Shown in pieces: positions 7,997 through 17,763 of a DNA stretch of 64,000 nucleotides. The translations under genes were made by a program, and so were the position numbers. The notes under the pieces are model-generated. The model had not been told where the DNA came from. It made no database searches and saw nothing but the letters and a program-made list of their open reading frames with translations. This DNA comes from Flavobacterium sp. K5-23 (GTDB taxonomy: Bacteria; Bacteroidota; Bacteroidia; Flavobacteriales; Flavobacteriaceae). The stretch lies in NCBI RefSeq assembly GCF_023278045.1, contig NZ_CP056783.1, positions 3,426,878 through 3,490,877 of the forward strand, written 5' to 3'. Position 1 is the first letter of the stretch, and each line of letters opens with the position of its first letter.

Positions 7997-10900
7997 CTAC
8001 TTTGAAATCGATGAATTTGTTTTTGACTCCTCGGCTTTAATAGTCTCAAGCTCTTTTTTAGCTTCGTTTATTACTTCAGGATATTCTGAGAAGTTTTGAA
8101 TTACATTTTCCAAAATATAAGTTGCTTGAAAACTATCTTTTAATCCATAAAAGTTTTTTGCCATAAGTATTAATCCTTTGGCACCATAAAAACGATACCC
8201 TGAATAATTCTTCGCTAGTTTTTGAACTACAGTATTTGATGCTTCGTACTTCTTGTCTTTAAATTTAAAGTAAGCATCGTAATACAATGCTTCAGCAGCT
8301 AGTTCCCCTTTAGCAATGGTAAGCACTGTAGCATAAGCAGAACGAGCTCTCGACTCATCACCTGTTTGCATAGCAGAACGGGCAATTATAATTTGAGCAT
8401 CACTTTTTACATTATCATCTGTCTTAGAATTATTCAATACTTTTTCAGCATAATTAACTGCATTCGAATAGTCCTTTGCATCATAATAACATTTCATCAA
8501 ATTCGACTGTGCGAAAACTTTATTTTGAGGAAAATCGGCTTCATTTTCTAATCGAATTAAAACCGGAATTGCTTTTTCATTTTCTTTGTTTTTCAATAAA
8601 ACCTGAGACAAGCGAGCCAAAGACTGCTCTGTAAACTCACCTCTAGGCTGTCCTATCACATATTCATAATTCGGTATTGATTTGTTTTCTAAACCTCCAG
8701 AGAAATACGATTGTGCCAGATAAAAATTAGCTTGCACTGCGTGAATCCCTTTTGGAAAACTAGAGATATAAGCACTAAAACCCGTAATTGCTTGTTTATT
8801 GTTGTTTTGCTCGAATTGTTTAAAAGCCGACTCATATGAATCATTATCTAAATCAGCATTAGAAATAGAAACAAAGTCAAGACCTCTAACCCAAGTAGCA
8901 TACTCTTCCACTCTACCACTATCAACATAAATCAATCTTGCTGTCGCTACTGCCTCAAGCGCCTCAGGTGTTTTAGGGTATTCAGCAACAACTTTTTTGA
9001 ATTTCGATAAAGCCTCTTCATTTTTGTCAGAGTTATAATAAATCAATCCCTGACGTAAAATTGATTTTGAAGTATAAGAACTGCTTTTAAACTCGCTTAT
9101 TAAACGATCATACGTTTTTATGGCTAAGTCTGGTTTTTTTTCTGCAACATAAGTATTCCCTAATTCATAAAAGGCATCATCTCTATAACTGGATTTTTGA
9201 AACAACTGTAAAAAAGCATTTAGCTCCTCTATCTTCTTGTCGTTTTTAGCCACAAAACCATAACAAATCGCTTTTTGAAAATAAGCATAGTCAGCATCTG
9301 ATTTTTTAAAGTCTATCACTTTATTATAAGCATCCATAGCTGGCCAATACTTAGATGTCACAAAACGACAATCTCCTAATCGTAAATAAGAATCATTCAA
9401 ACGCACATAGTCCTCTTTCACTGAATCAATTTGATTTTGAAAATAAGTAGCCGCTTGATCGTATTCTTTCAATTTGAAATAAGCATAGGCAATATTATAA
9501 TTACTGTTTTTATATTCTGGTGTTGCTGAAGCACGTGACATACCGGTAAATTGTCTATAGCTCAACAATGCATTTTTAAAATCGTCCAAAATATACTCCG
9601 TTTCCCCTTTCCAGAAAGTAGCTCTGGCAGCAAACTCAGGATCTATTTGACCATCAATAGATTTTTTAAACATTTTTGCAGCATCTTGATAATATCTATC
9701 CGCATACAATTCTAATCCTCTATAAAAAGTCACTTTTTGATAAGCCAGTTTATTTTCTGGTGTTTTATTCTTTTCTAATAATACTAAAGCCTCTTTATAG
9801 TTTTTTGAAGAGATATAAGAATCAATTAGCAATTTTTCAATAACTGAACGGCTGGCATTGTTTGGATATTTTTTTAAAAAACTTAACAAAACCTCTGGTA
9901 CACTTTGATAAGAGTTCCCAATCTCGTAACTCAATTTAGCATAATTCAAACTAGCATCTTCTTGAATAGAAACATCAAATGCCATTTCCGAAGCATTTTT
10001 AAAAGCATTCAACGCCTGTGGTTTTTTATCTGAATTCAAATAACTTTCCCCTAAATGGTAATAAGCATTTTGAGCCACAAAATCTTTACCGTTTATGATT
10101 TTATTGAATTGAGAAATGGCGTTTTCATAATCATTTTGCTTGTAATAAGCATATCCCAGTTGATAAAAATCAGTATTACTCCACCTCCCTTTTTTTCCTT
10201 TATATTGAGCTAAATAAGGAATTGCTGCATCGTATTTTTTTAAATTAAAATAGCTTTCTCCAATAATTTTATTTAGTTCTGATTTTTCAATAGCACTAGA
10301 TTTAGCCATCGCTTTTTCACCCAGCTCTATAGCTTTTTGAAAATTTCCCAACTTAAAATTCATATCAGCCTGATAATACGAAAGCTTCTCTTTGTATTTT
10401 TCTTCGCCTGATACCTCATCAAAATATTTAGTAGCTTGCTTGTAATCATCCCCTTCGTAAGCCATAAAACCTAAATAATACTTAGCTTGAGAACCATATT
10501 CAGCTGAATTTACAACTTTATTAAGATAAGTTGTCGCTTCTTTTTTCTTTTTGGAACTAAAATAACTATATCCTTTTTGAAAGTTAAACTTATCTCTTTC
10601 CGTACCGCTTAATTGGTTTTCGTTTACCTTTTCAAACCATTGTAAGGCTTGAGGATAATACCCTTGTTCAAAATAAAAGTGAGCCACTTCTTTAAAAGCC
10701 TGATTACTTTTTACACTTGTAGGATAATCAGAAACAAAACGCTCCATCAGCTCATCAGCATTGGGTTGATTATTCCTAATCGCACAATTAGCATAGTAAT
10801 ACGAACAATCGGATTTTAACTCTTCGTTAGCCGTTGTTGCTTTTACTTTATCAAAAATAACCTGAGCCGAAGCATATTGTTTTTGATTGAATAAAGAAAG

Positions 10901-11011
10901 TGCCGTATTAAAATCCTTCAACTCATGGGTGTAAACAGTTGATTTTTGTGCCGAAATACTAATTGAGGAGACAAAAAACAATAAAAAGAGGAATCTATTA
11001 AGTTTGTGCAT
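7997..11011 (-). CDS. Large periplasmic tetratricopeptide-repeat protein
   Basis: A Sec signal peptide (MHKLNRFLFLL, cleavage after ISISA) is followed by nearly 1000 residues of degenerate TPR units, recognisable from repeats such as YYLGFMAYEGDDYKQA, FYQLGYAYYKQNDYENA and AYYHLGESYLNSDKKPQA. It probably forms a long superhelical scaffold in the periplasm. The C-terminal 20 residues are charged and low-complexity. No enzymatic domain is seen. It is the first gene of a two-gene unit with the outer-membrane barrel downstream and is divergent from ftsE. A peptidoglycan or outer-membrane assembly role would fit the context but is inference. Confidence 0.8.
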   Translation of the reverse strand: MHKLNRFLFLLFFVSSISISAQKSTVYTHELKDFNTALSLFNQKQYASAQVIFDKVKATTANEELKSDCSYYYANCAIRNNQPNADELMERFVSDYPTSVKSNQAFKEVAHFYFEQGYYPQALQWFEKVNENQLSGTERDKFNFQKGYSYFSSKKKKEATTYLNKVVNSAEYGSQAKYYLGFMAYEGDDYKQATKYFDEVSGEEKYKEKLSYYQADMNFKLGNFQKAIELGEKAMAKSSAIEKSELNKIIGESYFNLKKYDAAIPYLAQYKGKKGRWSNTDFYQLGYAYYKQNDYENAISQFNKIINGKDFVAQNAYYHLGESYLNSDKKPQALNAFKNASEMAFDVSIQEDASLNYAKLSYEIGNSYQSVPEVLLSFLKKYPNNASRSVIEKLLIDSYISSKNYKEALVLLEKNKTPENKLAYQKVTFYRGLELYADRYYQDAAKMFKKSIDGQIDPEFAARATFWKGETEYILDDFKNALLSYRQFTGMSRASATPEYKNSNYNIAYAYFKLKEYDQAATYFQNQIDSVKEDYVRLNDSYLRLGDCRFVTSKYWPAMDAYNKVIDFKKSDADYAYFQKAICYGFVAKNDKKIEELNAFLQLFQKSSYRDDAFYELGNTYVAEKKPDLAIKTYDRLISEFKSSSYTSKSILRQGLIYYNSDKNEEALSKFKKVVAEYPKTPEALEAVATARLIYVDSGRVEEYATWVRGLDFVSISNADLDNDSYESAFKQFEQNNNKQAITGFSAYISSFPKGIHAVQANFYLAQSYFSGGLENKSIPNYEYVIGQPRGEFTEQSLARLSQVLLKNKENEKAIPVLIRLENEADFPQNKVFAQSNLMKCYYDAKDYSNAVNYAEKVLNNSKTDDNVKSDAQIIIARSAMQTGDESRARSAYATVLTIAKGELAAEALYYDAYFKFKDKKYEASNTVVQKLAKNYSGYRFYGAKGLILMAKNFYGLKDSFQATYILENVIQNFSEYPEVINEAKKELETIKAEESKTNSSISK

Positions 11012-11030
11012 TTTGATTTTTTTTAATATT

Positions 11031-11038
11031 CAAATGTA
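11031..11038 (-). promoter_or_regulatory. Candidate -7 element for the TPR-barrel operon
   Basis: TACATTTG on the minus strand matches the flavobacterial TAnnTTTG -7 consensus and would start transcription a dozen bases before the TPR gene. No TTG is seen at the expected -33 distance, so support is partial. Confidence 0.35.
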
Positions 11039-11290
11039 TTATATTCTATGGTCTATAACGGGTAGGATCCCCGTTTTATTATGAACAATTGTTTTAACAA
11101 CAACTTTGCCAACATTTAGGTAAAATATTCTTTTTTAAAAAAATTCGTACTTTACAGTTGTAGTAGATTGAATACAACTCTTTATTTAACTATTAAGCGT
11201 TTATATTTACATCTATCCCATTTTAATGACGAAATATATTTTGAATACAACCGTTTACTTATTACTTTTACCCAATAAACAATTTCAATT

Positions 11291-11974
11291 ATGTCTCAAC
11301 CGGTACTTTCATTAAAAAACACAACCATTTATCAAGGTCAAAAGGTCATATTATCTAATATAAACCTGGAGGTAAATCATGGTGAATTCTTATATATTAT
11401 TGGAAAAACCGGATCTGGAAAAAGTAGTCTGATGAAAACTCTTTATGCTGATCTCGCTTTAACAGAAGGTGAAGGACATATCGTCGATTTTGATTTACAT
11501 ACTTTGAAAGAAGATGACATTCCTTATTTGAGAAGAAAAATCGGGATTGTATTTCAAGATTTTAAATTATTACCGGACCGTACTATAAAAGACAATATGT
11601 TATTTGTCCTAAAAGCAACTGGATGGGTTGACAATGAGGAAATGCAACGTAAAATTGATGAAGTATTGGATAAAGTTGGGATGAAAGATCATGCTAACAA
11701 GATGCCGCATCAAATCTCTGGTGGAGAACAACAACGTGTTGCCATTGCAAGAGCTTTGCTTAACGATCCTGAACTTATTCTTGCAGATGAGCCTACAGGT
11801 AACCTAGACCCACAAACTAGTGCGGAAGTACTTGAAGTTTTAAGAAACATCAATGCCAACGGTAAAACAATCATTATGGCCACTCACGATTATGCCTTAT
11901 TGATGAAATACCCATCGAAAACTTTAAAATGTGAAGATACTAAAATTTTTGAAGTAGTTCAGAGACCAGCATAA
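11291..11974 (+). CDS. ftsE: Cell-division ABC transporter ATP-binding protein FtsE
   Basis: This is the ATPase half of the FtsEX complex, which couples cell division to periplasmic peptidoglycan hydrolase activation. The 227-residue sequence has Walker A GKTGSGKS at residues 38-45, the signature SGGEQ at 143-147 and Walker B ELILADEP at 161-168, followed by the D-loop and a switch His in MATHD. The [17 protein letters not shown] Q-loop region is characteristic of FtsE. No ftsX follows, unlike in enterobacteria; the gene instead overlaps the next glycosyltransferase start (TAATG). FtsX is presumably encoded elsewhere in the genome. Confidence 0.85.
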   Translation: MSQPVLSLKNTTIYQGQKVILSNINLEVNHGEFLYIIGKTGSGKSSLMKTLYADLALTEGEGHIVDFDLHTLKEDDIPYLRRKIGIVFQDFKLLPDRTIKDNMLFVLKATGWVDNEEMQRKIDEVLDKVGMKDHANKMPHQISGGEQQRVAIARALLNDPELILADEPTGNLDPQTSAEVLEVLRNINANGKTIIMATHDYALLMKYPSKTLKCEDTKIFEVVQRPA

Positions 11975-12864
11975 TGCTTTCCATTCTTATTCCAACATAT
12001 AATTACAATGCTTTTCCTTTAGTTTTAGAATTGCATAAGCAGTGTGTGGAATCTAATCTAGTTTTTGAGATTTTATGTTTCGATGATTCTTCCACTTTTG
12101 AAATCCCCGAAAATAATCAAATCAATAGTTTAGATAAATGCAGTTATATAATCTTAGATAAAAACATTGGTAGAAGTAAGATTCGAAATTTACTGGCTTC
12201 GAAGTCGAATTATGAGTGGTTGCTTTATATGGATTGCGACACTTTACCTGAAAATTCTAATTTTATTTCAAATTACATCAGCCAAATTAATTCATCAGTC
12301 AAAGGTGTTTTTTTTGGAGGAATTATTTATACTGAAAACAAACCTGATAGAGACAAATTATTACGATGGGTATTTGGAAAAAAAAGAGAAGCTATTCCAT
12401 TATCTGAACGAAAAAAAAATCCTTATAAAACTACATTCATCTCTAATTTTTTAATAAAAAAATCTATTTTTGAAACAATTTTGTTTGATGAAAAAATCAA
12501 CACTTACGGCTATGAAGATTTTACTTTTATTCATTCATTAAAGGATAAAAACATAGAAATTCAACATATTGAAAACCCATTGTATCATCTGAATTTGGAA
12601 ACTTCCGAATTGTTTATTTCCAAAACAAAAACTGCTCTTGAAACCCTTTTATTTATTTCAAAAAACAATTCGAAAATTAAAGTCGATAGCAAACTAATTA
12701 AAATCCACAAGGTACTTTCCCTTTTCAAAATCGAATTCTTGGCGGCAATGTTGTTTCAGGGATTACATATAAGGTTAGAAGAAAACTTAACTTCAAAAAA
12801 ACCGTCATTATTGTTGTTTGACTTCTATAAAATAGGCTATTTTTGTTATTTAAACATAAACTAG
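11974..12864 (+). CDS. Glycosyltransferase family 2
   Basis: This is a GT-A fold glycosyltransferase that would add a sugar from a nucleotide donor at the cytoplasmic membrane face. The N-terminus SILIPTYNYN is the usual GT2 opening. CFDDSS near residue 35 and the DxD motif MDCDT at residues 86-90 provide nucleotide and metal contacts. Length is 296 residues. The start overlaps the ftsE stop by one base and the next glycosyltransferase begins directly after its stop, so translational coupling is likely. Donor and acceptor cannot be read from the sequence; a role in surface glycan assembly is inferred from the neighbours. Confidence 0.85.
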   Translation: MLSILIPTYNYNAFPLVLELHKQCVESNLVFEILCFDDSSTFEIPENNQINSLDKCSYIILDKNIGRSKIRNLLASKSNYEWLLYMDCDTLPENSNFISNYISQINSSVKGVFFGGIIYTENKPDRDKLLRWVFGKKREAIPLSERKKNPYKTTFISNFLIKKSIFETILFDEKINTYGYEDFTFIHSLKDKNIEIQHIENPLYHLNLETSELFISKTKTALETLLFISKNNSKIKVDSKLIKIHKVLSLFKIEFLAAMLFQGLHIRLEENLTSKKPSLLLFDFYKIGYFCYLNIN

Positions 12865-13815
12865 ATGCCTTTTTTTTCTGTCATAATTCCGCTTTTCAAC
12901 AAGGAGAAACACATTGAAGCCACTTTAAAAAGTGTACTTAACCAAACATTTAATGACTTCGAAATAATAATAATCAATGACGGGTCAACTGATCAAAGTG
13001 TCGAAAAAGTATTGCCTTTTGAATCTAAAAAAACAACCCTGTTTCATCATCCGCAAAACAAAGGCCTCTCAGCATCCAGAAATACAGGAATAAAACACGC
13101 TTGCTCATCCTATATTGTTTTTTTGGACGCTGATGATATCTGGAAGCCAAATTATTTACAAAAAATATCTTCCTTAATAAACAACTTCACAGAAGCAAGA
13201 ATATATGCAACAAATTATCTTGAAATTTACGCCAACACCATTGCTATTAAGCCTAAACTCAATCTAAAAAATTTTAAAAACGATGGAATTGTAGCTGACT
13301 TTTTCGAAAGCAGTTTATCCCAACCCATTTATTGCCCATCAGGTTTATGTGTCGAAAAATCAGTTTTAGAAAAAATAGGCTTTTATAACGAACAGATCAC
13401 TTTTGGAGAAGACGTGGACTTTAATATTAGGGCCAATAATTTATTTAAACTGGCTTATTCACCTGAAAATCTGGTTGAATACACTATGTTTTCAGAAAAT
13501 AAAATTACAAATTCTGAATTAAGAAACAAAACAATAACCGATTTTGATTCATATGAATCTCTTACCCAAAACAATCGAAGTCTAAAAAAGTACCTAGATT
13601 TCAACAGGTACATAATGGCTAAACAATATAAGATTGAAAATGACACTCTCAATTTTGATAAAATAAAAAAAAGAATTGATTCCAATCCTGAAATTTCCGG
13701 ATTAAACTACAAACAACGTTTTTTATTAAATTCCCCTTTGTTTCTGTTGAAAATTATAAAAAAAATAAAAATTGGTTTGTTAGAAAAGGGAATCCGAATT
13801 ACAACATATGATTAA
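12865..13815 (+). CDS. Glycosyltransferase family 2
   Basis: This GT2 enzyme opens with FSVIIPLFNKE. It has QTFNDFEIIIINDGSTD around residues 27-43, the donor loop KGLSASRNTGI near 67-76 and the metal-binding DADD at 88-91. The C-terminal third is lysine-rich and helical, as is common for membrane-associated members. It starts immediately after the preceding GT2 stop. Its 3' end overlaps the convergent fdtA-like gene by 17 bases. The product is 316 residues. Linkage and sugar are unknown. Confidence 0.85.
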   Translation: MPFFSVIIPLFNKEKHIEATLKSVLNQTFNDFEIIIINDGSTDQSVEKVLPFESKKTTLFHHPQNKGLSASRNTGIKHACSSYIVFLDADDIWKPNYLQKISSLINNFTEARIYATNYLEIYANTIAIKPKLNLKNFKNDGIVADFFESSLSQPIYCPSGLCVEKSVLEKIGFYNEQITFGEDVDFNIRANNLFKLAYSPENLVEYTMFSENKITNSELRNKTITDFDSYESLTQNNRSLKKYLDFNRYIMAKQYKIENDTLNFDKIKKRIDSNPEISGLNYKQRFLLNSPLFLLKIIKKIKIGLLEKGIRITTYD

Positions 13816-14206
13816 ACTTCAAATAATCTAAATATTCCTGAAAATCCCGAATATAATCGCCTTCAGAAAACACATCAGAGGCCATAACAAGGCAAACCGC
13901 TCCAGAAGAAAAATTCTCCAATTCACGCCAAACATTACTGTTTATCAGCAAGCCTTTGTCCGGCTTATTTAGTGTGACAATTTGTTCTTGGCTTCCATCT
14001 TTTAAAACAACATCAAAACTTCCTGAAATAGCAACCAGCACTTGTTTTAGCTTTTTATGTGAATGCCCTCCCCTTTTTGCAGAACTCGGGATATCATATA
14101 AATAATACACCCTTTTTATATCAAATGGAATTGCATTATGTTCAATAACAGCAAGATTTCCCTGGCTGTTTTCAATTTTTGGGATATTAATGATTTCAAT
14201 ATTCAT
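13799..14206 (-). CDS. fdtA: FdtA/QdtA-like dTDP-4-keto-6-deoxyglucose 3,4-ketoisomerase (cupin)
   Basis: The 135-residue cupin belongs to the WxcM/FdtA group, which moves the keto group of dTDP-4-keto-6-deoxyglucose from C4 to C3 ahead of transamination. Diagnostic features are RVYYLYDIPSSAKRGGHSH, with the paired histidines at 48 and 50, LVAISGSFDVVLKDG, and the late VWRELENFSSGAVCLVMASD segment. Whether it gives the galacto (Fdt) or gluco (Qdt) product cannot be told by eye. It fits with the aminotransferase and acyltransferase at 17764-19844. It overlaps the convergent GT2 gene by 17 bases and lies 4 bases after the upstream GT4 gene on the same strand. Confidence 0.8.
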   Translation of the reverse strand: MNIEIINIPKIENSQGNLAVIEHNAIPFDIKRVYYLYDIPSSAKRGGHSHKKLKQVLVAISGSFDVVLKDGSQEQIVTLNKPDKGLLINSNVWRELENFSSGAVCLVMASDVFSEGDYIRDFQEYLDYLKFNHML

Positions 14207-14210
14207 AAGG

Positions 14211-15314
14211 CTAACTTACATCAATTTTAAGATATTCTAACCACTGATTGCCTATATTTTCCAATGAAAATTTTTCGATACTTTTAAGTGCGTTCTGTTT
14301 ACAAAAATGATACAACTCAATGTCTTCTATCATCAAATTCATAGCTTGGGTCAATTTTTCAATATTTTGATCTTCTACTAATAGTCCGTTGTATCTATCA
14401 ATTACAATTTCAGCAGGACCAGAAAGACAATCAAAAGAAATTACCGGAGTCTGGCAAGCAAGTGATTCTGCGAGCACATTCCCAAATCCTTCGTTCTTAC
14501 TGGACAAAACAGTAAATACTGCATTTTTCATAAAACAAAACGGATTTTCTTTCCAACCCAGAAAATGAACCTTATCGACAATGTTAAGTTGGCCAACTTG
14601 CTCTTCTAATTTTTCACGAAAAACACCATCCCCTAATAAAACAAGATGAATATTCTCTTTTGGTAAATTAGAATGGTAATAAGCGGTTATCAGTTTATCA
14701 AATTGTTTGATATTATCCACCATTCTTCCTACTGCCAGGATATATTTAAAGTCGACATCAATCTCTTCTCTAGATTGTCTTTGAATACTTTCTATATCTA
14801 TGGGATTGTTAATCGTAAATAAATTATTGTATTGTAATTCCTTTTGGATTTTCTCTTCTATTTTTTTAGAAACGGTGACAATTCCATATGCATCGGAATA
14901 TATTTTTTTGGCTAGAAACTGCAATTTAGGGAAATACATCTCAGTCATATAGCTATGAACCGTCATTATATAAGGCGATTTGTAGAGTAACTTAGTAGTC
15001 AAAAACTCCTGAAACTGATTGTTTTTAACCCTAAAATCAATTATGTAATCAAAGGAATGCTCTTTTAAATATTTTCTAAGAATATTGAATCTTTTCAGTT
15101 TATTGAAGAGTCCATTTGTTTTGTTCTTCTGTTCTCCTAGATTTAAAAGCTGACCTGAATATTCGTATTCAATTATATCCAAAATTGTGACATGATGGAC
15201 TTCCACATTCTTGTTTTCGAAAAATTGAGACAATAATGCGGCACAGCGTTCAGCACCGCCATTGGCGAGTTGTTCACTAATAAGACAAATTTTATAAACT
15301 TTCTTTTGAGTCAT
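14211..15314 (-). CDS. Glycosyltransferase family 4 (GT-B fold)
   Basis: The N-terminal acceptor half has the glycine-rich loop QLANGGAERC near residues 15-24. The C-terminal donor half has ILAVGRMVDNIKQFDKLI, LVLLGDG, and the EGFGNVLAESLACQTPVIS segment whose Glu residues bind the nucleotide sugar, the hallmark of retaining GT4 enzymes. The 367-residue length is normal. It is translationally close to fdtA and is divergent, with a 40-base gap, from the glycosyltransferase at 15355. It probably contributes one sugar of the surface glycan. Confidence 0.85.
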   Translation of the reverse strand: MTQKKVYKICLISEQLANGGAERCAALLSQFFENKNVEVHHVTILDIIEYEYSGQLLNLGEQKNKTNGLFNKLKRFNILRKYLKEHSFDYIIDFRVKNNQFQEFLTTKLLYKSPYIMTVHSYMTEMYFPKLQFLAKKIYSDAYGIVTVSKKIEEKIQKELQYNNLFTINNPIDIESIQRQSREEIDVDFKYILAVGRMVDNIKQFDKLITAYYHSNLPKENIHLVLLGDGVFREKLEEQVGQLNIVDKVHFLGWKENPFCFMKNAVFTVLSSKNEGFGNVLAESLACQTPVISFDCLSGPAEIVIDRYNGLLVEDQNIEKLTQAMNLMIEDIELYHFCKQNALKSIEKFSLENIGNQWLEYLKIDVS

Positions 15315-15354
15315 AAACCAAAATACCTAATTTCGAAAACAAATATAGACATTC

Positions 15355-16491
15355 ATGAGGATTTTACTAGTAGGCGAATACAGTGGGTTTCACAATACCC
15401 TAAAAGAAGGGCTTATTCAGCTTGGCCATGAAGTAATTCTCATAGGGGATAATGATTTCAAGAACTACCCCTTGGATATTTCTGTTTATGCAAAAACCTT
15501 CAAAGACAATTATGTATTAAATAAAATACGGCAAGCCATTTTTAGGTTGACCACAATTGATCTCGCCCAATTAGAAATTGCCTTTCGATTCTTTTTAAAC
15601 AGAAAAAAGCTAATTGGTTTTGATATTGTTCAGTTGATAAACGAATATCCTTTGCATTCTAATTTGTATTTGGAAAAAAAAATGTTGAATTATATTTTTA
15701 AAAACAATAAAAAAACATTCCTTTCCTCTTGTGGAGATGATTATCCAAGCGTAAAGTATATGCTTGAAGACAAATTTAAATATTCGGTATTAACACCATG
15801 CAAAACAAACCCAAAACTTGGGCATTGCCAATATACACTTTGCTATGCAACGAAACCCTTTAAAGAGTTACACGAATTTGTGTATCAAAATTGCATTGCC
15901 GTAATTCCTGGGGATTTAGATTACGCCATTCCGTTGCAAAATCATCCGAAAGCTCTTCCTTTGATTCCCTATCCTATTAACATAGATAAAAACGAATTCA
16001 GTCCTCTTATAATAAAAGACAAAATCATTATTTTTCACGGAATTAATGAGGCCAATTACTATAAAAAAGGAAATAATTATTTTGAAAAGGCACTAGAAAT
16101 CATTGAAGAAAAATATGGTGATAAAGTCGAAATAACTACCACTCGAAGTATTCCTTATGCCACTTACATTAAGTTATACAATAAAGCACATATTTTATTA
16201 GACCAAACCTTTAGTTATGATCAAGGATATAATGCACTTGAGGCTATGGCAAAAGGTAAGGTGGTTTTCACAGGAGCAGAACAAGAATTCACAGCTCATT
16301 ACAATTTAAAAGAAAGAGTTTGTATTAATGCGCTCCCAGAAGTAGAAAGTTTAGTGACTGAGTTATCCCATTTAATTGAAAATCCTGAAGAAATAATAGC
16401 CATTAGTAAAAGAGCTAGAGCTTTTATCGAAAAGGAACATGATTATATTATAGTTGCTAATAAGTATTTGGAAGTTTGGAAAAAAAACTAA
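15355..16491 (+). CDS. Glycosyltransferase, GT-B type (family 1-like)
   Basis: This 378-residue protein starts with RILLVGEYSGFHNTLKEGL, a GT-B N-terminal Rossmann strand and loop. It ends with the donor-side DQGYNALEAMAKGKVVFTG, a GT1/GT4-type motif in which ALEAMAKGKVV mimics the usual ALEAMA.G.PV. Between them are several Cys (around C140-C165) and a CGDDYPS segment. It is alone on the plus strand within the island, and its 3' end overlaps the convergent flippase gene by 4 bases. Substrate unknown. Confidence 0.75.
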   Translation: MRILLVGEYSGFHNTLKEGLIQLGHEVILIGDNDFKNYPLDISVYAKTFKDNYVLNKIRQAIFRLTTIDLAQLEIAFRFFLNRKKLIGFDIVQLINEYPLHSNLYLEKKMLNYIFKNNKKTFLSSCGDDYPSVKYMLEDKFKYSVLTPCKTNPKLGHCQYTLCYATKPFKELHEFVYQNCIAVIPGDLDYAIPLQNHPKALPLIPYPINIDKNEFSPLIIKDKIIIFHGINEANYYKKGNNYFEKALEIIEEKYGDKVEITTTRSIPYATYIKLYNKAHILLDQTFSYDQGYNALEAMAKGKVVFTGAEQEFTAHYNLKERVCINALPEVESLVTELSHLIENPEEIIAISKRARAFIEKEHDYIIVANKYLEVWKKN

Positions 16492-17762
16492 AACAAGCTT
16501 TTCCTGAAATAAACCACTAATACGGTTAAGTAAACAAAATACGTTAGAGCGTGTGCTATAACAACTCCTTCAACACCAAAAACTGTAATTAGATATTTAC
16601 TCGAAAAATAGAGTGTCGTAAGCGATAGTAATTCAGTTAATACAAATGGAACAGTCAGTTTTTTAGCAAAAAATTGAAACCCTAAAATCAAAGATGCCAC
16701 TTTTAAAACATCACCAACTATCTGCCAAAAAAACAGGGTTGTTACAGGAAGAAATTCATCTGTAAAAAGAAGTTGAACAATAAAAAAGCGAGCAAAATAA
16801 ATCAAGGTTACCCCAACAACAAAAAGAGGAATTATATTTTTATAAAAACTCCAAAACACCTTTTTCGTTTCCAGATTATTCTTGGACTCAACTAATTTAG
16901 GCAAAAAATAAACAGATAAAATAGTACTTACAAAAAGTAAATAGTAAGTCGATATTCGCATCATTGTTTCCCAAAAACCGGCTTGTTCAATCCCAATAGA
17001 TTGTATTAAATTAGTCCTGATAGCTAAAAAAACCAGAGGCCCAAAAACGGCAGAAACCAAAACCATTACTGAATAAGAAGCCATTTTTAAAATAAAATGA
17101 AAATCAAAATATCGAATTCTAACACTGTTCCAAAAAGGAATTTCCTTATTTATGTAATAAAAAGTCACAAAGAACAATAAGGCTGGTGAAATTACAATTG
17201 ACAATAATGCTCCTAAAGTCCTGAACTGTAAAATCAAAACCAGTGACAAAATCAGTCCTATTACATTACCAATACTATTTATCCAGATTACTTTTTTAAA
17301 TCTACCCTTTCCATTAAGTACAGATGCCAAAAATATGGAAATACTATACCAGGGTAAGGCTAGAGCCAAGGCTTTAAATACAATTAAGTACTCATCGTTA
17401 TTACCTAAAATTTTAAAACACCAATAATCCGCAAAAAAAAACAAGAAACCGCTTAAAAAAAAACCAACAAACAACAAACTGAAAAAGACCGTTGAAATTA
17501 TTTTTTTTAATTGATTGTTGTCGTCTTTATTTTCAGCAACATATTTGACTATTCCGTTTTGAAATCCCAAAGTAGAAATCCCTTCCAGTGAAGATATAAA
17601 ATTCCTGAGATTCCCAACTAAAGCTATACCTGATGGACCAACAAATACCGCTAACAATTTAGAAGTCACCAGCCCGATACCTATTTTTAACAGAACACTC
17701 ATACTGTTTAAAGAAGTGATTTTAAACAAGCTTGACTGTAATATGTTTTTTAACACTCTCAA
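16488..17762 (-). CDS. O-antigen/polysaccharide flippase, Wzx-like
   Basis: This is a polytopic membrane protein of about 12 hydrophobic segments and 424 residues, of the MOP superfamily O-antigen translocase type. The N-terminal KIGIGLVTSKLLAVFVGPSGIALVGNLRNF and GFQNGIVKYVAENK segments resemble WzxE-like translocases, which move undecaprenyl-linked repeat units across the inner membrane. The start is TTG at 17762 (a GTG lies two codons on), one base past the stop of the upstream aminotransferase gene. This spacing suggests coupling to the amino-sugar genes. It is the only export gene in the island; no Wzy or Wzz is visible. Confidence 0.8.
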   Translation of the reverse strand: MRVLKNILQSSLFKITSLNSMSVLLKIGIGLVTSKLLAVFVGPSGIALVGNLRNFISSLEGISTLGFQNGIVKYVAENKDDNNQLKKIISTVFFSLLFVGFFLSGFLFFFADYWCFKILGNNDEYLIVFKALALALPWYSISIFLASVLNGKGRFKKVIWINSIGNVIGLILSLVLILQFRTLGALLSIVISPALLFFVTFYYINKEIPFWNSVRIRYFDFHFILKMASYSVMVLVSAVFGPLVFLAIRTNLIQSIGIEQAGFWETMMRISTYYLLFVSTILSVYFLPKLVESKNNLETKKVFWSFYKNIIPLFVVGVTLIYFARFFIVQLLFTDEFLPVTTLFFWQIVGDVLKVASLILGFQFFAKKLTVPFVLTELLSLTTLYFSSKYLITVFGVEGVVIAHALTYFVYLTVLVVYFRKSLF

Positions 17763-17763
17763 T

